Of a DNA stretch of 37,533 bases, positions 17,729 to 24,779 are shown in pieces. Source of the stretch: a virus. The stretch covers positions 1 through 37,533 of IMG/VR virus record IMGVR_UViG_3300045125_000038; one strand, 5' to 3'. A program made the position numbers and the translations under genes. Under the pieces are notes generated by a model. The model was not told where the DNA came from and did no database searches. It was given only the letters and a program-made list of their open reading frames with translations. The first letter of the stretch is position 1, and each line of letters begins with the position of its first letter.

Positions 17729-17923
17729 GATCTGCGCTCCAGTTTTTCCAGTTCCTGATCGATACACAAACGCGATAAATTTTGCGGCCAGTCTCAGCCG
17801 ACAGAGACGCTTGCGTCCGCAGGCCTTGCCGCACTGGCTGCACCGTTCTCGTGGTGGTGGTGGTGATGTCGGATGTCCGGGGATGTTGCCATGTCGCGGC
17901 GGTGGTCCGTTTGGTGGCATCAT
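17725..17923 (-). CDS. Small Pro-rich protein with clustered cysteines
   Basis: About 66 residues. MMPPNGPPPRHGNIPGHPT at the start, then CSQCGKACGRKRLC, a possible zinc site, then a basic helix RLRLAAKFIAF. A frame change near 17765 gives the end QELEKLERRS and a stop overlapping the next ATG. Function unknown. Confidence 0.45.
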
Positions 17924-18169
17924 GTCACCTCCGGCCCAAACAGTTTCAAAAACTCCGCCTCCGGCATCCAGTAGTCGCAATCCTCGAGGCAAAGCCCGTT
18001 GTCCTCGTTGTTCTCGGGTCACGCCGTCGTCGTGAATCGTCAGCGTGATAATGTGGCGTTTGACTGCGCTACTATGTCGCTCGCTCCACTGACAAATCGC
18101 GACAATCCTGTCGCCGACGTATCCTCGGATGTCGTCGACTGTTCGCCAGTGTGGTTTTTTGTCGCTCAC
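17920..18169 (-). CDS. Small hypothetical protein
   Basis: About 83 residues from a GTG start (VSDKKPHWRTVDDIRGYVGD). RIVAICQWSERHSSAVKRH and ITLTIHDDGVTRE follow. A frame change near 18005 leads to GLCLEDCDYWMPEAEFLKLF. Acidic end; no family recognised. Confidence 0.5.
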
Positions 18170-18541
18170 TGCCGCACCTCCGGAATCGTTGACGGCTCGA
18201 TATACCAGTGCCAATCCAGCGGATTTTCCTCACCTGCCGGCGTCCCCCACCAGCGACCGGCGACAGCATCCCACACTGACGACACAATACCGGCAGTGGA
18301 TGGATTTTTATGCCGGAATAGGATCACCGCACGCTTCTCGCCCCTCCAACTCCGCCATCGCCTCCGGCGTGACTGGCTGCAGCACCGGCAGATCGACGGG
18401 GCGGCGGTACAGCCGTAATTCAGTCACCTGCCATCCGACTGCGGTTTCGGCAATAGGCATCCACGTTATTGGCACGATATACAGCCGCTCGTCCCCAGCC
18501 TGCAGCGTTTCGCCTGGCTGCAAATCTCGATAGTATCTCAT
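18166..18541 (-). CDS. Small hypothetical protein
   Basis: 125 residues with one frame change near 18330. MRYYRDLQPGETLQAGDERL, WQVTELRLYRRPVDLPVL, EGREKRAVILFRHKNPSTAG-like junction, then VWDAVAGRWWGTPAGEENPL and DWHWYIEPSTIPEVRQ. It ends with TGA overlapping the GTG of the next gene. Related early-region proteins of unknown function occur in other phages. Confidence 0.5.
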
Positions 18542-18723
18542 CTCACCTCCCCCGTGCTATTGTAAAACCCCCTGCGTGCATCCACCTGCGGCTGCTGTGG
18601 CGGGTTCGCTCGCCGCCTGATAAACAGCCCGCAGACCCAATCAGCGACCAGCAGGAACAACGCCACGGCGCCCGCAGCCTGCGAACATGCCCAAAGCACA
18701 AACCCCAGCGTGAAATCAGTCAT
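18538..18723 (-). CDS. Small single-pass membrane protein
   Basis: 61 residues, intact. MTDFTLGFVLWACSQAAGA continues into VALFLLVADWVCGLFI, giving one or two hydrophobic segments followed by RRR as a positive-inside anchor. ATGA overlaps at both ends. Unknown role in the inner membrane. Confidence 0.6.
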   Translation of the reverse strand: MTDFTLGFVLWACSQAAGAVALFLLVADWVCGLFIRRRANPPQQPQVDARRGFYNSTGEVR

Positions 18724-19477
18724 CGTCGCGCACCTCCCGGAACAGATTCAGAATGACCACCTGCAGCGCGTCGCTTGCCGCTCGCGCTGCTCAGCAGCGT
18801 GTCGGTCTTGATCTTCACGCTGCGACGTCATCCGCACGACCTCGCCCTGAAGGTGTGCTGATCTTCGCCGTAGCCTGCCGCGCGTCGCCCTCTGCCTGCT
18901 CCGACCTCACCTGCAACCCTCGGACCTCCTCGCGTGCCGCATCGCGTTCCGCTGCCACTCGCTCCAGGTCGCTCCGCAGATCCGGCAAGTGCACCGCGGC
19001 CTCCAGCTGTGCCTGTGCCTCGCCGACTGAATCTGTGCTGTCGTCAGTTGCTGCTGCAGGTCGGTCACAGCCGCACTGCAATGTACCAGCGTCGTCAGCC
19101 TGTTGTTGACCTCGTTGCAACCGCTGACGTACCGTTGTGCAGTCTGCCATTCCTGCGTCAACGTCGCAGCCCTGCCCTCTGCCTGCTTCGCCTCGCGTCT
19201 GCCATCGGTCCCGGTCGTCACTCAGTGCTGCCAGCTCCTCGGCTGCGTCTGGCTGTGGCTCTGGCTCTGGCTCTGGCTGTGGCTCTGGCACCTCCTCGCC
19301 GATATACTCCACCAGATCCAGTGAACACTCAACGGATGTCGTGTACCGCCCGTCGTCCCACCTGTGGTTTCCGTCGGTTCCCACCCAGCCGGCATTTTCT
19401 TTGTATCGCCGCACAATGACCATTTTGCCGCCACGTGTTCGCCACGCTCCAGCCTTCACTTCCACCACCATCGTCAT
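18720..19477 (-). CDS. Coiled-coil protein with Pro-Glu repeat linker
   Basis: About 250 residues after three or more frame changes. N-terminal domain MTMVVEVKAGAWRTRGGKMV, GWVGTDGNHRWDDGRYTTSV. Then a charged linker of alternating Pro and Glu/Gln (PEPQPEPEPEPQPD), then a long heptad-rich helix (TLTQEWQTAQRYVSGCNEV, DLRSDLERVAAERDAAREE) ending VVILNLFREVRDDD, whose TGA overlaps the next ATG. Leader GAGGGGAATGACGATG resembles that of the ParB-like gene. Possibly a structural or partner-bridging protein; function unknown. Confidence 0.5.
19254..19291. repeat. Short tandem repeat GGCTCT/GGCTGT (about 6 bp unit)
   Basis: Six imperfect copies of a hexamer that encode the alternating Pro-Glu/Gln linker of the coiled-coil gene. 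Likely to vary in copy number by slippage. Confidence 0.7.
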
Positions 19478-19498
19478 TCCCCTCAAAAACCTCCCGCC

Positions 19499-19527
19499 AA
19501 AAGACCCCGCCGCACTCGCAGCGGGGT
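19499..19527 (-). terminator. Rho-independent terminator
   Basis: ACCCCGC and GCGGGGT form a 7-bp stem around a 10-base loop, followed by CTTTT on the minus strand. It closes the promoter B cassette. Confidence 0.7.
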
Positions 19528-19533
19528 GTGGTG

Positions 19534-19844
19534 TCAATCAGATTTGTTTTGCGGCTCAAGCAACCAGTCGCGGAGAATGCTGCCCGTGCTTCTTTTTCCG
19601 TCTCGGCCATCGCCAACCCGAGAATTTGCCAGCAGCCATTACCCTCGTATCGCTGCACCTGAAACATTTTGGTGCCGCCAAGGTCTTTTGCCTTACCTCG
19701 CGACACTGCCTGCTGCCATTTCTGCTGCCGCTTTGCACCGGCTTTGCCGCAAAACAACCCAGTTTCCGGCATGAACTGCCCGCCCTCGTAAAACTGGCCG
19801 TTTACTTTGCTGGCAAGTCCGCCTGATGGGGCTTTCATCGTCAT
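19534..19844 (-). CDS. Small early protein of promoter B cassette, unknown
   Basis: About 103 residues. MTMKAPSGGLASKVNGQFYE, FMPETGLFCGKAGAKRQQKW, then TKMFQVQRYEGNGCWQILGL and EKEARAAFS. A frame change near 19577 gives the end DWLLEPQNKSD and a TGA just before the terminator; without it the frame would run through the terminator hairpin, which is unlikely. Single gene between promoter B and its terminator. The leader ACTGGGAGTTGAGACGATG is identical to that of the 21978 gene. No family recognised. Confidence 0.6.
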
Positions 19845-19871
19845 CGTCTCAACTCCCAGTCAAGGTTTGTT

Positions 19872-20162
19872 TCACTCGGTCGCTCGTGCGTCCGGTGCGT
19901 GAATACTATCGGCAATCTGCCGATCTGTCAACAGGCTGTTTTCAGAATTTTCAAAAATTGTCCGGAGACGGTCGCGGCCTACCCAGGTTGTCCTGCCGCT
20001 GGCCTCTACGACCTGATAGGTAACCTGTGGCTCGTGCGGGTCTTTGCTGGGTGCAACCAGCACCCCACAGACCGAGACCGGAACCCACCGGCTCGCTGCA
20101 TGGTCGCACGCTCGCAACTCCAATCGCTGACCGTAACAAAACTCGACTCTGTTCCAGTTCAT
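19872..20162 (-). CDS. Small hypothetical protein
   Basis: About 96 residues from MNWNRVEFCYGQRLEL. Beta-rich middle: RWVPVSVCGVLVAPSKD, PQVTYQVVEASGRTTWVG. The last 30 codons run through promoter B, so the true stop may be earlier if there is a frame error near 19985. No family recognised. Confidence 0.5.
   Translation of the reverse strand: MNWNRVEFCYGQRLELRACDHAASRWVPVSVCGVLVAPSKDPHEPQVTYQVVEASGRTTWVGRDRLRTIFENSENSLLTDRQIADSIHAPDARATE
19903..19931 (-). promoter_or_regulatory. Promoter B (sigma70-like) with spacer operator, for the 19844 gene
   Basis: Minus strand TTGACA (19926-19931, consensus), 17-base spacer, TAGTAT (19903-19908). The spacer carries ATCGGCA-GAT-TGCCGAT, a perfect 7-bp-arm inverted repeat with the same core as site 1 of promoter A. 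Upstream, both promoters share TCTCCGG and GAAAAT segments at similar distances. Confidence 0.8.
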
Positions 20163-20204
20163 TCCGCCAGTCCTCCTTCGCTCGTCCTTCGCCACAATCG
20201 TGAC

Positions 20205-20502
20205 TCACTCAACTGCAACGGCTCCGGTTTGACGACCTGCCGCTGAAGCCTCGACAGCTTCTGGCCACTCGGCCCGGATTGCTGCCGTTCGCCGCGCCCA
20301 GTTCCTCGGGTGACAGTTCCTCGAATTGCTGCCGCTCCCTGCGAATGTCGCAAGCGTGCGCGTCGTGCATGACATTCCCATCCAGCCAAACAACCCAGTA
20401 GTTGCCGACTTCGTCCAGTCGCCTGCTGATGCTGCCCGCATACGGGCTGCCGTCGATACTGACCACCACCCGTTCGCCGAGCCTGAAATTTTTGCCCTTC
20501 AT
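20205..20502 (-). CDS. SH3-like small protein, unknown
   Basis: About 98 residues. The start overlaps the CsrA-like stop (ATGA). The N-terminal half FRLGERVVVSIDGSPYAG and VGNYWVVWLDGNVMHDA looks like a small SH3-type barrel. A frame change near 20312 leads into ARRTAAIRAEWPEAVEAS, a C-terminal helix seen at the end of many small phage proteins. Function unknown. Confidence 0.55.
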
Positions 20503-20693
20503 GACTGCAAATCCTCCAGCTCATCCCGCAGGATTGTCACCGACTGCGGTGCCAGAAAATTGACCTGTGCCCAGCCGTCGCCGACTTTGACGACTGTCAC
20601 ACGAATCACCTCGCCGCCAGCGGTCCTGATCCGCACGGCTTGGTCTTCGTTGCGTTTCACGGTCAGACCGCCCCTGCCTTTGTTCGACACCAT
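20499..20693 (-). CDS. CsrA-like RNA-binding regulator (divergent)
   Basis: 64 residues, intact. GLTVKRNEDQAVRI matches the CsrA first strand and turn, VIRVTVVKVGDGWAQVNF the central strands, and LAPQSVTILRDELEDL the last strand and helix, with the conserved Arg of the 'V.R.E' segment (ILRDEL). The N-terminus has eight additional residues and the first loop is longer than in normal CsrA. CsrA dimers bind A-N-GGA sites in mRNA leaders to control translation. The ribosome site here reads AAGGGAA, itself an A-N-GGA match. Confidence 0.6.
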   Translation of the reverse strand: MVSNKGRGGLTVKRNEDQAVRIRTAGGEVIRVTVVKVGDGWAQVNFLAPQSVTILRDELEDLQS

Positions 20694-20804
20694 CTCAAAT
20701 TCCCTTCGTTGAAGAAACCACCGGCGATTCGTTCGCAGCGGGGGCCAGCCGTCAGCGTGCCTGATGCTGTGCTGCGGTGGTGTGTTGTTATTGCCTCACA
20801 GCGT

Positions 20805-21017
20805 TTATTTACTCGCCCTCGGCTCGTGCGTGCGTGCCCACGCCCTCACGTCCCTGATGTTCACCACCAGACTACCGCATCCAAACGTCCGCGAAGGAAT
20901 CCGGCCCTGCGTGACTGCTGATTGCAGCGTAGTGCGGGGAATGCCCACGTATGCCGCCAGGGCCTTACCGACGGTCCAGTGTTGTTTGTCTGCCTGTGTC
21001 ACTGCCTGCCCTCTCAT
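20805..21017 (-). CDS. Small helix-turn-helix protein (excisionase/MerR-like)
   Basis: 70 residues, intact. Central region WTVGKALAAYVGIPRTTLQS followed by AVTQGRIPSRTFGCGSLVV and NIRDVRAWARTHEPRAS. The order helix-turn-helix, 'I..GRIP', then a strand pair and 'VRAWA' resembles the AlpA/excisionase winged-helix group used by phages for DNA binding and regulation. It could be the regulator for the nearby operator-containing promoters, but that is speculative. Confidence 0.55.
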   Translation of the reverse strand: MRGQAVTQADKQHWTVGKALAAYVGIPRTTLQSAVTQGRIPSRTFGCGSLVVNIRDVRAWARTHEPRASK

Positions 21018-21283
21018 TCGACGTCGTAAAACATCACCCAGCTAGCCGACACCACGCCGCCCAGCAGTCGCAGAATGCCGACCTGCGTCAGATCCTCCGG
21101 CCTCGCTTTGGCCTTTGTGTTCGCGAACCAGGCCGCCATCGACTCGCCGACCTCGCCGCGCAACGTCTCCGGCTCGTCTGCAATAACGGCAGCTAACTGC
21201 TTTGCCACCTCCAGATCCCGTTTGCACTCAATCACCACATCATCCATCGAAAATCGAGCAATCACCAAATACGTATCTTCCAT
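21014..21283 (-). CDS. Small hypothetical protein
   Basis: 89 residues, intact. MEDTYLVIARFSMDDVVIEC, LEVAKQLAAVIADEPETL and GILRLLGGVVSASWVMFYDV. Its stop overlaps the next start as ATGA, indicating coupled translation. No family recognised. Confidence 0.6.
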   Translation of the reverse strand: MEDTYLVIARFSMDDVVIECKRDLEVAKQLAAVIADEPETLRGEVGESMAAWFANTKAKARPEDLTQVGILRLLGGVVSASWVMFYDVE

Positions 21284-21296
21284 CTGTTATTTCCTT

Positions 21297-21510
21297 TTAT
21301 GAGCGAGTGGCTTTTAGTTGGTCCGCCAACGTCAAAACAGAATCTGGAATTGCGTCAAAAACATCCTTCAGTGTCACCCCCAACGCGGTGACAATAGCCA
21401 CCCACGCCTGCTGTTTCAGCTTTGCAGCGCGCGCGCGTCCGGATACAAAATTACCGCAAGCATCGGCAGCAGCCGTTCCGCAGTGCCTTCAGTTCGTCGC
21501 TGTCACTCAC
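21297..21510 (-). CDS. Small hypothetical protein
   Basis: About 70 residues from a GTG that overlaps the previous stop (GTGA). Two single-base frame changes near 21475 and 21425 are needed. The resulting sequence has LAERLLPMLAVILYPDARA and KQQAWVAIVTALGVTLKDVF, then DSVLTLADQLKATRS. Helical, with no family recognised. Confidence 0.4.
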
Positions 21511-21686
21511 TCTTCCTGCCCTCCAAAATGTGTCAAATATTCCAGAATCTGCCGCATCTCCTGAATCGCCTTGCGTGTGTCCGCCACACAGCACGCATGG
21601 CAAACCGTCCGCCCGTCCTCCAATTGCCAGCCGCCCGGCGGTCCGCTGTCCTGCCCGATCGGCCCGTTACAGTCTGCACAGTTCAT
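21507..21686 (-). CDS. Small zinc-finger-like protein
   Basis: 59 residues starting MNCADCNGPIGQ, with a GGGAGGGG ribosome site upstream. It has CADC and, 25 residues later, CHACC, a treble-clef or zinc-ribbon arrangement, then a helix DTRKAIQEMRQILEYL. Similar short zinc proteins are common in phage early regions and may bind nucleic acid or a host protein. It begins after a terminator, so it depends on read-through or an unseen promoter. Confidence 0.55.
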   Translation of the reverse strand: MNCADCNGPIGQDSGPPGGWQLEDGRTVCHACCVADTRKAIQEMRQILEYLTHFGGQEE

Positions 21687-21701
21687 TTGTTCACCCCTCC
21701 C

Positions 21702-21727
21702 AAAAATGCCCCGGATTGCTCCGGGGC
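21702..21727 (-). terminator. Rho-independent terminator
   Basis: GCCCCGGA-GCAA-TCCGGGGC, a perfect 8-bp GC-rich stem with a four-base loop, followed on the minus strand by ATTTTTG. Located just after the 21742 stop. Confidence 0.85.
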
Positions 21728-21741
21728 TGTGTTTGTTGTTG

Positions 21742-21978
21742 TCAGTCCATTTTGAATGCAACGTTTACCCGCAGCGGGTCACCAAAATCAGTCCATCCAA
21801 CAACCTTTGTGCCGTGCTGCAGCCAGTATTTTGCAAGTCGGTGGGCGTCGCGACCGTGTCCATCAGCTTTCAAAATGTTCTGCACGTCGATAACTGTGGC
21901 TGGCTGCCCGTTCATCTTGCGAGCCACCAGCTTCTGTACCATCTCAACAACGTCTTTAAGGCTTCGCTTGCTGTTCAT
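21742..21978 (-). CDS. Small early protein of promoter A cassette, unknown
   Basis: 78 residues, intact. MNSKRSLKDVVEMVQKLVAR at the start, then QPATVIDVQNILKADGHGRD and AHRLAKYWLQHGTKVVGW. The middle looks like a small helical DNA- or protein-binding fold but no family is recognised. It is the only gene between promoter A and the terminator at 21702-21727, so it is made from its own regulated unit. The 20 bases before its ATG are identical to those before the gene at 19844. Confidence 0.65.
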   Translation of the reverse strand: MNSKRSLKDVVEMVQKLVARKMNGQPATVIDVQNILKADGHGRDAHRLAKYWLQHGTKVVGWTDFGDPLRVNVAFKMD

Positions 21979-22025
21979 CGTCTCAACTCCCAGTTGAATT
22001 TGTTGTTCGTCTCACCACTGCGGAT

Positions 22026-22054
22026 ATGTTATCGGCAGTTTGCCGAAGAGTCAA
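22026..22054 (-). promoter_or_regulatory. Promoter A (sigma70-like) for the 21978 gene
   Basis: On the minus strand TTGACT (22049-22054), a 17-base spacer and TAACAT (22026-22031). The spacer contains TCGGCA-AAC-TGCCGA, a perfect inverted repeat, so a repressor bound there would block polymerase. The start codon is about 48 bases downstream, preceded by ACTGGGAGTTGAGACG. Confidence 0.75.
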
Positions 22055-22086
22055 CACCCTTTTTCCACATTTTCGGCAAAATGCCG
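22032..22086. promoter_or_regulatory. Paired operator-like inverted repeats at promoter A
   Basis: Site 1 (22032-22046) is a perfect TCGGCA-N3-TGCCGA between the -10 and -35 boxes. Site 2 (22073-22087) is TCGGCA-N3-TGCCGG, one mismatch, upstream of -35. Their centres are about 41 bases apart, near four helical turns, which would allow cooperative binding on one face of the DNA. Confidence 0.65.
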
Positions 22087-22110
22087 GAGACTGCGGAAAT
22101 CAGCGGGTTT

Positions 22111-23049
22111 TTACAACTCGTTATCAACAACCGGCCCGTATACGTACAGCCTGCTGCCCCTTAGCCACCCGCCTGACGGCTGTGGGTATGTTCTCGCCGG
22201 GCTGGCCGTTGACCCGAAATTCCGGGACCATGAGACACTGGCGTCCGTCGCAGAATACGCCGCAATCCCGCCAGTGCTCGGGATCGTCGCCAGATTGCGG
22301 ACCTCGATCGATACCCTGCCCGGGCTGACGTATGCGGCAGGAATGAAGCCAAGTGTGCTGGCTGCCCGGAAATGGATGCTGATGTTTGTCTCGATTAGGC
22401 TCGGGGCTGGGCTGTTGTCGGTGACGTTCGTGCCGCCGAATCCAAACGGATTCACAGTCACGTTTGTGGTCACGCCCTCGGTGTTCTGTGGCCAGATTGC
22501 GAGCACTGCGTTTTCGATGTCCGCTGCGCTGCACTGCCAGTCCAGCCAAGACGTGACTTGAGACGCCAACCCCGTGCTGCTGGCTGGTGTGAACCGGATG
22601 CGGAATTCTCCGGCGTCGTAGCGTTCCCCTGGTGAAGAATACCACTCCCAACGGTACACCCGCGAAATACTGCCAGCAACCGCCAGTCCGCCCGTTACAG
22701 GTGGGTTTGTGTTGTTGTTGTTGCTCCACTTTACCGCAGTCGATGCCCCAACGCTCGGGAACTGACTGCCGTAGATTCGGCTGGCGTCTGCTCCAAACGC
22801 TTTGTCAACATACCCCAGCAGCAGCCGCTTTGATGGTGTCCGAAATTGACTGCCGCCAAGATTGTATGCAATTGTGTATGATGGGTTTGTTGCTGGTGCA
22901 AACACCCTTGAGTATGCGAATGTAAGTAAATCACTACCGCTGCTGTCAAACAGAATCCCAGCCGCTGCGTTGTTGTTGTATTGCGTATTAGTGCTGACTT
23001 CGTCCACGTCGAATTCTGTCAACGTTCCTGCTGCGATATCCGCAATCAC
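22111..23049 (-). CDS. Tail-tip/receptor-binding-like protein (likely C-terminal half of the preceding gene)
   Basis: 312 residues without a break. The first codon is GTG with no ribosome site upstream, supporting fusion with the preceding ORF. Beta-rich: ADIAAGTLTEFDVDEVSTNT, YSRVFAPATNPSYTIAYNL, AVKWSNNNNTNPPVTGGLAV, RVYRWEWYSSPGERYDAGEF and WLRGSRLYVYGPVVDNEL at the C-terminus. It is the last gene of the structural block before promoter A and may contact the host surface. The function is inferred from position and composition only. Confidence 0.55.
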   Translation of the reverse strand: MIADIAAGTLTEFDVDEVSTNTQYNNNAAAGILFDSSGSDLLTFAYSRVFAPATNPSYTIAYNLGGSQFRTPSKRLLLGYVDKAFGADASRIYGSQFPSVGASTAVKWSNNNNTNPPVTGGLAVAGSISRVYRWEWYSSPGERYDAGEFRIRFTPASSTGLASQVTSWLDWQCSAADIENAVLAIWPQNTEGVTTNVTVNPFGFGGTNVTDNSPAPSLIETNISIHFRAASTLGFIPAAYVSPGRVSIEVRNLATIPSTGGIAAYSATDASVSWSRNFGSTASPARTYPQPSGGWLRGSRLYVYGPVVDNEL

Positions 23050-24401
23050 GCCCGTTTTTGTGCTGCTGTTGTAGGTGCGTTTTTGACGTAGATTGCCACC
23101 TTGCCAGACTGCGCCAAGCCCTCAGCCCACGCGCACCTTCCGCCGTATAGCGGCTCGCCGTTTGTATATCGTCGCCAGATCCGGGACCACGGACTGCCGA
23201 CTGTCCAGCCCTCAACCGTTCTTTGATCCTGTCCGCTGTAACCAAAAATCAAAACCGAATTACTCGCTCCGGCGTACATGTCCGTTTGCACTTCAGAACT
23301 GCCCAACGCTGTGTATGTTGGAACCGTGCCGGCAGTCTCTGCAATCAACTTCGATGGTGCCGTGCCGTTGCTCAGACCAAACACATGTCCAACGCTCGAC
23401 GTGACTGCCCCCGTTGACGTGCTCCAACTGACAGCAGCCGCTCGGGTGTTTCGCGTCGCACTCGCTGGTGGTGGAAACGACACAGGGCAGGTGCCGGCTC
23501 GTAGTTCGCCGTCATAACTGCCGGATGTCAGTGGTTCTTCTGCAGGCCCCGGATTGCAGGTATCAGATACAAGCACCCACGTTGACGTTCCGGCGTTCCA
23601 TTGAAACAAACACGAACCACTTCCGCCGGCTGTATATCTCGGGCTGAATCTCAGCCATCCGATATCGCCGTCAGATTGTGACCACGTGACTTGCAAATCA
23701 ATCGCAGTGCCCGGCCACGGCCCGCCCGTTGCCGTCGCTGCGGTGCAGTCTGCCGTTGCCTCAAACAAAGCCTTTACAGCCGCTGCTGTGGCGTTGTATG
23801 GAATGGTAATGGTCTCAAGGCTGGTCAGCGTCCGAACGTACACGTTGCCGCCCTGCATTGTATGGGCGTGCAGCGTGTATTCCTTGTTGGCCGTGTCGGT
23901 GGTGTAGTCAATCCATTCGACAGCCGGATCAACGGAATGGGGCATAAGGTAATCACCGCCAGACAACCCCACCGGCCCTGTCAACCGCGTCAGGTTTAGC
24001 GGGTAGTATCCTCCTGTGGGCTGGTTCTGGAAAATCTCAGGGTACGCAAACACACCGGACATTGTTGCCGATTCAACCTCAGTGCCATCCGTGCTGTCCA
24101 GTTTTACCAGCGTCAGACACTCGCTGCAGTTTGGCGTGAACGCTCGCGTGATCGGATGCCGTCTGCTGCGCCAGATCGGCCAATTGATGCTGTAAAAATA
24201 ATCGTCCTGTGGCACTGCGTAGACAAACCGATCGTCTTCAGTCCAGTCAAAGCGGATGCCGCTGATTCTGTCCGCCCCGTAATGCTGGCACCAAAGACTG
24301 CCCGGACCATACTCCCACTCAGTCACGCCCGTGCTGGCGGTTAGTCCTTTAATCGTGACCGGCTCGACTTGTTTACACTTGCAGCACCTGCCCAAAATCA
24401 T
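23046..24401 (-). CDS. Large tail-tip protein with N-terminal cysteine motif
   Basis: 451 residues without interruption. It opens MILGRCCKCKQVEPVTI, a CCxC motif that may bind metal, and has a second pair in NCSECLTLVKLD. Then a long beta-rich body with aromatic-rich stretches (YSINWPIWRSR, WDYxTD-like WIDYTTDTANKEY) and FGYSGQDQRTVEGWTV. No transmembrane segment. The last residues KNAPTTAAQKRA end at an A-run (CAAAAAC); adding one A would read on as KTGVIADIAAGTL into the next ORF. So this and 22111-23049 are probably one protein of about 765 residues. Confidence 0.6.
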   Translation of the reverse strand: MILGRCCKCKQVEPVTIKGLTASTGVTEWEYGPGSLWCQHYGADRISGIRFDWTEDDRFVYAVPQDDYFYSINWPIWRSRRHPITRAFTPNCSECLTLVKLDSTDGTEVESATMSGVFAYPEIFQNQPTGGYYPLNLTRLTGPVGLSGGDYLMPHSVDPAVEWIDYTTDTANKEYTLHAHTMQGGNVYVRTLTSLETITIPYNATAAAVKALFEATADCTAATATGGPWPGTAIDLQVTWSQSDGDIGWLRFSPRYTAGGSGSCLFQWNAGTSTWVLVSDTCNPGPAEEPLTSGSYDGELRAGTCPVSFPPPASATRNTRAAAVSWSTSTGAVTSSVGHVFGLSNGTAPSKLIAETAGTVPTYTALGSSEVQTDMYAGASNSVLIFGYSGQDQRTVEGWTVGSPWSRIWRRYTNGEPLYGGRCAWAEGLAQSGKVAIYVKNAPTTAAQKRA

Positions 24402-24410
24402 CGCTGCACC

Positions 24411-24779
24411 TCACGCACAATCTGCCGTCACAAGTCGCCATTCGCCGTCGATCCATCGGGCCTCACATGGCACTCCTGCAGCAAATCCGATCCGCTCGAA
24501 ACGATTCACGACCGTTTCGTTCCGCCCAGTGTCCACCATGTCGCCGTTTGCGTCCTTGCCCCAGACGCTCATTGTGGCTGTTGATGGTGCCGTGCCGAAA
24601 TTGCTCGCAGGTGCCAGTGCCGTATCCAATTTGCCGCTGATGTCCAGCGGTTGCCCCACGGACTGCCCCAGCATCCGACTCATCACGGATTCAATCGCCG
24701 TCGTCAGCTCATTCAGGCCCGCTGCTGTCAGCCTCTGGCCCTTCCGGAATGGCTCCGGTCGTTTATCGCCCTGCGTCAT
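24411..24779 (-). CDS. Small distal tail protein, unknown
   Basis: 122 residues, intact, starting MTQGDKRPEPFRKGQRL in an ATGA overlap. It has the helix LTAAGLNELTTAIESVMSR, then FERIGFAAGVPCEARWIDG near the end. The N-terminal 'F..GQ.L.A..LN.L' pattern is frequent in small baseplate or tail-tip proteins that carry an oligomerising helix. Likely part of the tail tip. Confidence 0.5.
   Translation of the reverse strand: MTQGDKRPEPFRKGQRLTAAGLNELTTAIESVMSRMLGQSVGQPLDISGKLDTALAPASNFGTAPSTATMSVWGKDANGDMVDTGRNETVVNRFERIGFAAGVPCEARWIDGEWRLVTADCA

Noticed and set aside
22632-24344. Plus-strand open frames opposite the distal tail genes
   Set aside because: They lie entirely opposite uninterrupted minus-strand tail proteins, have no ribosome sites and read as Cys/Arg/Ser-rich shadow sequence.
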